Assembly (NCBI RefSeq): GCF_033878955.1
Contig: NZ_CP138858.1
Location: forward strand, 2,589,001 to 2,653,000
DNA from: Coraliomargarita algicola
Lineage (GTDB): Bacteria > Verrucomicrobiota > Verrucomicrobiia > Opitutales > Coraliomargaritaceae
Length of the DNA: 64,000 bases
Direction of reading: 5' to 3'
Shown: piece after piece, positions 18,501 to 24,868 of the stretch
Layout: each line of letters opens with the position of its first letter
How positions within the stretch are numbered: the first letter of the stretch is position 1
The notes under the pieces: generated by a model
What the model saw: the letters and a program-made list of their open reading frames with translations, nothing else
The model's database searches: none
Told to the model about the DNA's origin: nothing
Made by a program: the position numbers and the translations under genes

Positions 18501-19214
18501 ACTGTCGAGGAGATGGGCATGACCGAAAAGCTCCGCTACGAAAAAGAACTGCTGGGCTTCTACATCTCCGGGCACCCCATGGATGCTTATGCCGCTCTCG
18601 ACGATGCCATCGACAGCTTTCGCCACCCCGACGACCTGTTTAACTTTGACGACCGCAGCAGCTTCCGTCTGTGCGGAATCGTCAGCAATTTACAGATCAA
18701 ATACACGCGCAAAGACAGCAAGCAAATGGCAGTCTTCAATCTGGCCACTCGCAACCATAGCTTCGAGATGATCATGTTTCCCGATCCATATGCCAAGGAG
18801 GGGCACCGCTTGGAGGATGGAAAACTCGCATTGATCCATGGCATTATCGGTCGCCGCAATGGAGAGATGAGCCTGGCCGCGCATAACATCTTCGATCTAG
18901 AGGTCTCGATTCCGAAACTCATTCAACGCATTAATTTCATCCTCTACCCGAATAGCAAAGCCGTCGAATTCATCAACCTACTACGCGACACCATCGACGA
19001 GCAATACGGAGAGACGCGTGTGAATATCAGCTTCCTGGTCGAAGACCAAATCCTGGAGGCCCAAACGGCGCAATCACTCACCTTCACAATCACCGGCACT
19101 AATTTCAAATCACTACGCCGCCACCCCGCCCTCGCCGGGGTGCGAATCGAAGCCATCGACTTGAAACCGATTGATGATCGCAAGCCGTGGGAAAAGCGAG
19201 GGAAGAAATTCTAG
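15516..19214 (+). CDS. dnaE: DNA polymerase III alpha subunit
   Basis: Replicative polymerase of 1232 aa from ATG 15516. The TTG at 15483 lies in the hairpin leader and is less likely. The PHP domain opens HLHVHTDHSLLDG and has SITDHGVLYG. The palm has GPGRGSGAGCIVAYVL, catalytic acids around 460-464 in PDFDVDFCMRRRDEV, and LLKMDFLGLKTL. LGGADILRRAMGKK and FNKSHSAAYAMLSYRTAYLKANYPVEFMAA (fingers) are also present. A C-terminal OB domain reads LCGIVSNLQIKYTRKDSK. Its stop is inside a CTAG shared with the convergent nuclease gene. Confidence 0.98.
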   Translation: MPEKDTEFVHLHVHTDHSLLDGCSRTDRLCARAAELGMKALSITDHGVLYGLTSFFKQAEKHGIKPLLGCEVYLVYEDQLATVNEERAKQKSRHMGLLARNFTGYQNLCKIVSKAHTQGFYRNPRTDLKTLAEHSEGLIGFSGCLAAVIPQYLLKGEFEEARAAAAKFIDIFGKDYFIIEIMDHGIEEQRRIIPGLLKIAAEFDLKVVATNDVHYVNKTDWEPHDSLLCIQTGAKIRDEKRMRYDAQQFYLKSREEMDLAFKEVPESITNTSAIAEMCEVKLPFGEDHYPVYERPAEIESGNDHVNFERVLDIYVAKKNEILVRDGKEPIELSEAERIKHKSNGLYLFELCKIGLKERYGTDYDACRADWENASAQDKRYCEQLEYELAIITGTGFVDYFLIVWDFIAWARKQGIPVGPGRGSGAGCIVAYVLKITDIDPLSFGLLFERMLNLERVSPPDFDVDFCMRRRDEVVNYVRDKYGKDRVANIITFGTFGAKMIIRDLARVNDLEFAEANKLAKMIPDELNITLDDSVKKSPELAAEVNRNPVARSILDQGRVIEGMIRNTGKHACGVIIADQDITNLIPVTLQEGDLTTQYPKGPSEDLGLLKMDFLGLKTLTVISDAEKNVRMTRDMPDFNVEKVSLKDKETFDLLNSGRTTAVFQLESGGMQQLCRQIGLSSFEEIIALIALYRPGPMQFIPQFIEGKKDPSTVQIPHPLLKELVQETYGVLVYQEQVMQSAQIIAGYTLGGADILRRAMGKKIKSVMDEQKGVFIKGAKETNNIDRKTAESIFALLEKFAQYGFNKSHSAAYAMLSYRTAYLKANYPVEFMAAVLTSEQGNADKLSNFLAECNAMNVPVLSPDVNESGADFTPVIEKGEGCIRFGMASIKGVGEGAAKVIIAERDANGTYKDFTDFIVRNSDKAVNRRVMEALIKTGGFDSLGEDRASLLDGLDSELAEAESARKDREAGQSSLFDMLGDDSGVADEDKPGSNRRTVEEMGMTEKLRYEKELLGFYISGHPMDAYAALDDAIDSFRHPDDLFNFDDRSSFRLCGIVSNLQIKYTRKDSKQMAVFNLATRNHSFEMIMFPDPYAKEGHRLEDGKLALIHGIIGRRNGEMSLAAHNIFDLEVSIPKLIQRINFILYPNSKAVEFINLLRDTIDEQYGETRVNISFLVEDQILEAQTAQSLTFTITGTNFKSLRRHPALAGVRIEAIDLKPIDDRKPWEKRGKKF

Positions 19215-20377
19215 GACTGTGCCATACGAATCAATTTCGTCTCCGCATCATAGAAATAATCCGGGATCTCTTCAGACAAAGTCAGACGAATCGCCTCTTC
19301 AATCACTGCTAGCGGTGCCACGAACCACTCTCGCGGCGTATGTCGTTTGCCTACGTCATCAAAAACATCGATTTCTAGGCAAGCTTTTGCAAAAAACTTA
19401 TGCAGCAACAGTTCCAGCTTCTGCGGATTGAGGTTATAGCACTCAAAGCTAGTAACAATTCTAACTGGTGCCATCAAATATGTAGGATCATCTGCAGCGT
19501 TTTTAATGCGTTCTTCCACCGAGCCACGGCTGTAGCCGATTTTGTATAAATCCTTATTTTGCGCAATCTTCGGATTCTGGCTTCGAGACCTTAACACATA
19601 GATAGTTCCAGTTTGCTGATCGGTATCCGTCAGGCCATCGAGTTCTTTGACCAAGCGATCTTCATGCTCAGTAATGCGACGCCCATCTTTATACAGTTCA
19701 CGCGCCAGCGATCGTAGCAACATCGCAGACTCTGTCCCATTTTCAAAGATGCAGCGCATCCGCGCGTTGACCTTACCACCTTTAAGCTCTTTTTCACCGA
19801 CTGCTGCGACGTAGGCCATGATGCCTTTGAGCACAAAAAACTGCCCAGTTTCGATCTGTTGCTCATTGGCAAAAGGTAACATCTGCCGCTTACCGCTTCT
19901 CAAGTCTTGATGACAATTTTTAAACAGTGGCTCAAAGCGATCAAAGTCTTCGCATGCTTCACGCTGCGCGATGTAGTCGGGCATCTCAATCTGACTTCGG
20001 ACATGCTTCAGGTTGAAGATGTCTACCTCGGGCGCAGGATCATCTAAAAGCCCAAGGTCGTCATCGTTATAAATATCTTCCATCGATGCGGGTGGTTCCA
20101 GTGTCGCGAGCAGACCAAATTCATCGAAGTTCTGTAGCAGCTGCAACTTTGCTTCGTCTTTGCGCAGTGCACTGAGGCTCATCGCCAATTGCGCTTCTTG
20201 CATATTTGATGGATTCACTTCGGGCTCACGCGCATGTAAGCGATAAAACTCGGTGATCTGGTGAAATTTATCGATCAAGCGCTCTTCTGCACTTTGCGCG
20301 GTCGACTGCACTGGCTTCACATCCAGCAAGCCGAGATCATCATCCGCGATCAATTGTTTTAGTTGCTCGGCATCCAT
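19211..20377 (-). CDS. GIY-YIG nuclease (T5orf172-type), last gene of the defence-like cassette
   Basis: 388 aa. The first ~245 residues are acidic and helical, with no family I recognise; LGLLD occurs at residues 14-18 and again near 108. Residues about 255-350 form a GIY-YIG fold of the T5orf172 kind. The pair is IYVLRS...YKIGYS, the catalytic Arg is probably in VEERIKNA (about 284), and the metal-binding Glu is in LELLLHKFF (about 321). It is likely the DNA-cutting subunit. It starts 2 bases after the helicase stop. Its TAG overlaps the dnaE TAG by sharing CTAG. Confidence 0.85.
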   Translation of the reverse strand: MDAEQLKQLIADDDLGLLDVKPVQSTAQSAEERLIDKFHQITEFYRLHAREPEVNPSNMQEAQLAMSLSALRKDEAKLQLLQNFDEFGLLATLEPPASMEDIYNDDDLGLLDDPAPEVDIFNLKHVRSQIEMPDYIAQREACEDFDRFEPLFKNCHQDLRSGKRQMLPFANEQQIETGQFFVLKGIMAYVAAVGEKELKGGKVNARMRCIFENGTESAMLLRSLARELYKDGRRITEHEDRLVKELDGLTDTDQQTGTIYVLRSRSQNPKIAQNKDLYKIGYSRGSVEERIKNAADDPTYLMAPVRIVTSFECYNLNPQKLELLLHKFFAKACLEIDVFDDVGKRHTPREWFVAPLAVIEEAIRLTLSEEIPDYFYDAETKLIRMAQS

Positions 20378-20379
20378 GC

Positions 20380-22299
20380 TTAAAGTCCCTGCTGCTTGCG
20401 TTGCTGCTTAATAAACACTAATGCCTCGGCCATCCGCTTTTCCTGTCCATCATAGGCAGTCAAGGAAGGTGGACGCCCATGCGTCTTCACAAAGGCTTTG
20501 ATTTTAGGCCACAACAGTAGCGCTTCCGCTTCGGTCATTTGCAAACGAGTGGTCGCGATGCAGTCCATGATCGCCTTCAGCACGGGGGGCGTCACCTGCT
20601 TGGAAAGGATCTCAAAGGCTTTCTGGAAGGGGTTGATGGAATCGATCAAGTCGATGTTGAGCTCATCGATATTGATAAACTGGTTCGCCATGCGGATGAT
20701 ACGGCGATCGCCGCCATCTTCCATCACCGCGCCCACCATGACAGAGTCCACCACAACATGCTGACGCAATTCCTCACATTCACGCTCATCGAGGTCGGGG
20801 TATTTCTTTTGAATGATCTTTGGAATCAAGACCTTATTGATCACCTCGGGGTCGACATCGCCCGGCATGGCTTTTTGCATCGAACGATCTTGTAAAATCG
20901 TCGCCTTTAAATCGTTGAGGTCGGATTCGATGATGTCCTTCACGCGTTGTGAGCTGGGCTCCTTAAATCCTCGGATCTTCAGTTCCCCAGGCGCGTTGAC
21001 CTCATCCTCTGAAACACGGGTTTTAAACTTAAAATGGGGCGCTAGCACTTGCTCCATCAACAAGGAACATGTGATCGCCTTGAGCATATTATTCACCGCA
21101 AAGCTGACCTCGTCGTCACCTGCATCGGGCTGTGCGATCAGATTAGTAAACTGCGCGTGCGTCTTGTTCGTGCTATCACGAGTGCAGCGCCCGATGATCT
21201 GCACCACTTCCGTCAAAGAGCCGCGATAGCCGACCGTCAGAGCATGCTCGCAAAAGGGCCAGTCAAAGCCTTCTTTCGCCATGCCCAGCGCGATAATTAA
21301 GTCCATCTCTTCAGGCTGACGGATCTTGCGCAGATAATTCACCACTCGGTCGCGTTGCTCTTTAACGTCCCAGACCAAGTCGGCTACCTTGAGCTGCTTT
21401 TGATCGCCATGCCGTTCGACCGTCATAATGCCCGTTTCTGGATCAGTATAAATGACACGCCCGATCATGCCGAGAATATGCCCGACCTCACCATGCTTGT
21501 CCTTGGTCGATTCGCCTGCGTTCGGACTTGGAATATGGAGAATCGTTTTCTTATCCGTATCCAGCACCTCCGCAATCGCCGAAGTATAACGGCCCTGATA
21601 AAAGTGATACCCGATCCCCAGCGATTTAAGGTGCTGGTAGCCGTTGAGCTGCTCATAATAATTATAGGTGACATGCCGGAACAGCGCTTCGTCCTCAGGT
21701 GCGAGCACGGGCACGCGATCTCCACGGAAGTAAGAGCCAGTCATCGCCACAATATGCGCACTGGACTTCGCCAGGACATCCCGCAGCACTTCTCCTAGCT
21801 GGTTGTCACTATCCGCAGAAACATGGTGAAACTCGTCAATCGCCAGTAGCACATTGTCAAAGGCGGACGTCTCGACTTCTTTAAATGCGTAGCGAAGGGT
21901 CGCGTGTGTGCACAGCAGCACAGAATCATAGCTAGTTAAAAACTCCCGAAACTGCCGCACTTTACCCGCATCCCCATCCGTCGCGCACAAGTCACAATGC
22001 GGCTCCAAGCTCCAATCATGCGGGAAGCCATAAGCCGACAAACGAGTCGACGCAAAGGACGCCGCGATCGATCGCTCTGGCACCGCCACGATGGTTTTAC
22101 GCACGCCCTGATGCTGCATCTTATCCAAGGCCAAAAACATCAAGGCCCGCGATTTACCCGAAGCAGGCGGCGCTTTGACTAACAAGTATTGCGCATCACG
22201 CTGGGCATACACCCGCGCCTGCATTTCGCGCATGCCGAAGGCATCGGTATTGGTGCTCTGGCCTGTCTGGCCGTAAGTGACTTCTACGAGGTTAGGCAT
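20380..22299 (-). CDS. DEAD/DEAH-box (SF2) helicase of the defence-like cassette
   Basis: 639 aa. Walker A is APPASGKS (residues 43-50), and the DExH box is DEFHH (155-159). Motif III-like VAMTGSYFRGD follows, then helicase-C elements HIPSP, IIALGMAKEGFDWP and VVQIIGRCTRDS (motif VI Arg finger). The last ~250 residues are helical and unassigned. REMQARVYAQRDAQYLLVKAP at the start resembles the Q-motif region of restriction-type translocases. It probably moves on DNA and feeds the GIY-YIG nuclease encoded 2 bases downstream. It follows the 278-aa gene by 6 bases. Confidence 0.88.
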   Translation of the reverse strand: MPNLVEVTYGQTGQSTNTDAFGMREMQARVYAQRDAQYLLVKAPPASGKSRALMFLALDKMQHQGVRKTIVAVPERSIAASFASTRLSAYGFPHDWSLEPHCDLCATDGDAGKVRQFREFLTSYDSVLLCTHATLRYAFKEVETSAFDNVLLAIDEFHHVSADSDNQLGEVLRDVLAKSSAHIVAMTGSYFRGDRVPVLAPEDEALFRHVTYNYYEQLNGYQHLKSLGIGYHFYQGRYTSAIAEVLDTDKKTILHIPSPNAGESTKDKHGEVGHILGMIGRVIYTDPETGIMTVERHGDQKQLKVADLVWDVKEQRDRVVNYLRKIRQPEEMDLIIALGMAKEGFDWPFCEHALTVGYRGSLTEVVQIIGRCTRDSTNKTHAQFTNLIAQPDAGDDEVSFAVNNMLKAITCSLLMEQVLAPHFKFKTRVSEDEVNAPGELKIRGFKEPSSQRVKDIIESDLNDLKATILQDRSMQKAMPGDVDPEVINKVLIPKIIQKKYPDLDERECEELRQHVVVDSVMVGAVMEDGGDRRIIRMANQFINIDELNIDLIDSINPFQKAFEILSKQVTPPVLKAIMDCIATTRLQMTEAEALLLWPKIKAFVKTHGRPPSLTAYDGQEKRMAEALVFIKQQRKQQGL

Positions 22300-22305
22300 T
22301 ATAAA

Positions 22306-23142
22306 CTAAAAAAGTAATGTTTGAGCATCATAAGGTGTGGGAACGACACTGATGATCACATAAGGATTGGGTGCACGTTTGTTGTGGTGCTGCAAAGTTG
22401 TGCCTAGCACGAGGGTGAGATCGTATTTTCCGCTTTGAACGAAAGTGTCCCAATACTTTTCGCGCACCTTCTGAACAGCAACCGCTTCATCTCCATCCGC
22501 ATTTTTTAGACAGTTCCAATAGAGTGCACCGATTTCCCAATCCTCAATCATCAGCTTCGGCGTTTTGCCACTGACATCTTTGAATTTATAGGAGAATTTA
22601 TAAGGCAATTTTTTGACCACCTTGAACTCTTCTTCAATCGTCGCCTCGTCTTTAAACAGATCAAATTGCTGCTTCTGCGCTTCTAACAACTCAAGCTTCT
22701 TGGGATTCCACTCACGATCCGTTTTTTCGACGACAAAATCCGTCATCTCTTGGGGTTTATAATGTGCCAATGAGGCGAGATTCCCATGCGCTTGTTCGAT
22801 TAATTCCGCGATGTTCGTCTCTAGTGCGACTTGATTGTGGAAGGCTTCTTTCCGAGCCAACCATTTATCCGCAGTCGGGATTGGTCCGCCGATTAACTTC
22901 AGACTATCCGGATTTTTGATCTTATAACTTTCTGGGCGACCATCAGTGGTCGATTTCTCGATATCCGCTTCGACCCACTGATACTTCTGATACTGACTGC
23001 CGTCCTGTAGCTGGCGAAAGCACACTGGATAAATACGTCGCCATTCCCCGCTTTCATTCACTCCCGCGGTACAGACTAATTCAGCATACTTGCTCGACAG
23101 CGTGGGGTAGGTTTTTACAGCTATCAGAATTCGCTCGATCAT
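22306..23142 (-). CDS. Unrecognised 278-aa cassette protein
   Basis: I do not recognise a named family. The start ERILIAVKTYPTLSSKYAE is followed by VCTAGVNESGEWRRIYPVCFR and KYQWVEADI. That looks like a small beta-barrel where an aromatic/basic pair faces a ligand, loosely like OB-type modules of defence islands. A charged helical middle follows, then EIGALYWNCLKN and a hydrophobic beta strand YDLTLVLGTTLQHH. There are no nuclease motifs. Its ATG overlaps the DUF488 stop by 4 bases and the helicase begins 6 bases later, so all three are produced together. Confidence 0.75.
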   Translation of the reverse strand: MIERILIAVKTYPTLSSKYAELVCTAGVNESGEWRRIYPVCFRQLQDGSQYQKYQWVEADIEKSTTDGRPESYKIKNPDSLKLIGGPIPTADKWLARKEAFHNQVALETNIAELIEQAHGNLASLAHYKPQEMTDFVVEKTDREWNPKKLELLEAQKQQFDLFKDEATIEEEFKVVKKLPYKFSYKFKDVSGKTPKLMIEDWEIGALYWNCLKNADGDEAVAVQKVREKYWDTFVQSGKYDLTLVLGTTLQHHNKRAPNPYVIISVVPTPYDAQTLLF

Positions 23143-24053
23143 AGATGCGTTACTTTGTAACCAATATCGGCCTCAAGTAAATCGCTAATGCAATGACGGT
23201 GACAACAATGAGGCTCCGCTTCGAAACAAGTCAACGCGACACGTTTGTTTTGCTCAATCACCTCTTGTAAACGTTCCAAGCCTTCACGGCGGGTCGGAAG
23301 TTCTTCTCGATAGCCCGCAAAGAGACGCTCGTAATCGGCCATCGAGTTAAGCTCCTGCCGCTTATCAGACTCAATCCCTAACTCTGGAAAATGGACGTAT
23401 TCGATCCCAAGCTTCGGTAAGACCTTGCTTAGCATTCTCGAAGAAAACCCAAATTTACGACTCAGTGGATTACGTCGCACATCACAAAGCACGGACACTC
23501 GATTGCGAATGAGTTTATTCAAATATTCCTCAAAATGAATACCTTCGTAACCAATGGTAAAAACGATCACTTCTTCTGGTTTCACTTCAGGTAATGAGGC
23601 CGCCACCGCATTTAACTCCTCCTGGCTGAGCAGACGTTCCTTCATTTCGCTGTGGATTGCATAGAAAGGGAAGCGACGATAGGTCGTGTGCACCAAGTCC
23701 TCTCCGCGTTCTGGATGACGATAAAGCCAGCGCTTAACTGCACGCCGTTCTTCGTTCTGACGCGCCCAACTCTCGCGGCTAATATCTTCAACTAATGAGA
23801 ACTCCTTCTCACCTACTGAAATCCAGCCCCGTTTGTCCATCAGGTCAAGGTCATCGGCGGCCAGAAAAGAGTAGCAACCATAGCGAAAAGGCACGAAAGC
23901 ATAATGCTCAGCCTCTTTCTCTGCATGATAAAGAAAGAGGAGTTTTTGCAGATCCATTTTAGACACCGCCCCATCCAACGCCTCCAAAAAGAATAGAAGA
24001 AGTCGTTGGCGCTTATAGGTCGGCGCCTTTGGTTTTACTGAACGAGTGATCAT
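23139..24053 (-). CDS. SocA/Panacea-like plus DUF488 two-domain protein
   Basis: 304 aa. The N-terminal third (LEALDGAVSKMDLQKLLFLYH, then VPFRYGCYSFLAADDLDLM) resembles SocA/Panacea antitoxin-type domains. A linker follows. Residues about 160-300 are DUF488: FTIGYEGIHFEEYL, VLCDVRRNPLSRKFGFS, IEYVHFPELGI and a C-terminal ALTCFEAEPHCCHRH with clustered Cys and His. DUF488 has no established activity. The gene sits 65 bases after the HEPN-like gene and overlaps the 278-aa gene by 4. A substrate-sensing or target-recognition role is conceivable but unproven. Confidence 0.82.
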   Translation of the reverse strand: MITRSVKPKAPTYKRQRLLLFFLEALDGAVSKMDLQKLLFLYHAEKEAEHYAFVPFRYGCYSFLAADDLDLMDKRGWISVGEKEFSLVEDISRESWARQNEERRAVKRWLYRHPERGEDLVHTTYRRFPFYAIHSEMKERLLSQEELNAVAASLPEVKPEEVIVFTIGYEGIHFEEYLNKLIRNRVSVLCDVRRNPLSRKFGFSSRMLSKVLPKLGIEYVHFPELGIESDKRQELNSMADYERLFAGYREELPTRREGLERLQEVIEQNKRVALTCFEAEPHCCHRHCISDLLEADIGYKVTHL

Positions 24054-24118
24054 TATTTTAAGATTGAATCAATGTATGCTTTGAAGCAAAGCTGAAATTT
24101 CCTCATAAAGAGACTCGA

Positions 24119-24868
24119 TCATTTCACGCTCAAATCCTTCGTTTTACGATCAATTTTAATATAACGGTCAAGGTATGGAATTATTTCAGGATGCTGGAAC
24201 GCTGGTGCATAAGATGATCTATAATACCCTTCTTCTGATTGAACTCTTCTCCGACTTGAAGTTGAATAATATAAATTTTTATAAATCAGCGCAGGTCGAG
24301 ACAAGTGCCCCTTCTTTTCTAGGATCGCTTCAAGCAGACCACCTACAATTTTATAAGCAAGTGGATTGCTTACCGCGTTTTTAATCGACTCAAGCTCTAG
24401 AGAGAGCGAATTAACAATTTTATTCTCTGTTTCTATTTCATAATCTAAAACTCGGCAATATCGCCTAATAAACCAAACAGTCTCATCAAGTTTCCACACT
24501 TCATACGGATCTGTATGGTGGGACCTTTCAAAATATCGAGATGGAGTGTTCTTCTGTAATCTCTTGATGAATTCGTAAACATTGTCGTTCAATTCCAACT
24601 CAAATTTCAGTTCCTTTGTTTTAAGAAGGCACTGATCAATACTATGCTGAACCTTCTTTGCCTCGACACGATTGAAGAGCAAAATTGCCTTTAAGTATTT
24701 TTCGATACATTGCTGCGCTAAGGCTAAATATTGAGGTATTAAGCCATTGTGATAGCAAACTCTCGCTGCAATATAATCTTGATCAGCGATTTCACGGAAC
24801 ACTCTAACCGCATAAGTATTAATGGCACATTTAATTGAGTGAGGTTCACTAGTTATGTCGTCACTCAT
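24119..24868 (-). CDS. HEPN-like protein of the cassette
   Basis: 249 aa. Residues about 20-115 match the HEPN all-helical pattern: DQDYIAARVCYHNGLIPQYLALAQQ, CIEKYLKAILLF and KVQHSIDQCL. The canonical RNase motif R-x4-6-H is not seen; the nearest is R-x7-H in RVEAKKVQH, so catalysis is doubtful. The C-terminal half is Tyr/Arg-rich. The ATG overlaps the methyltransferase stop by 4 bases and is preceded by AGGAGG (24873-24879 region). The gene is visibly A+T-rich: 24241-24300 has 22 G/C of 60. This suggests separate acquisition. Confidence 0.72.
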   Translation of the reverse strand: MSDDITSEPHSIKCAINTYAVRVFREIADQDYIAARVCYHNGLIPQYLALAQQCIEKYLKAILLFNRVEAKKVQHSIDQCLLKTKELKFELELNDNVYEFIKRLQKNTPSRYFERSHHTDPYEVWKLDETVWFIRRYCRVLDYEIETENKIVNSLSLELESIKNAVSNPLAYKIVGGLLEAILEKKGHLSRPALIYKNLYYSTSSRRRVQSEEGYYRSSYAPAFQHPEIIPYLDRYIKIDRKTKDLSVK

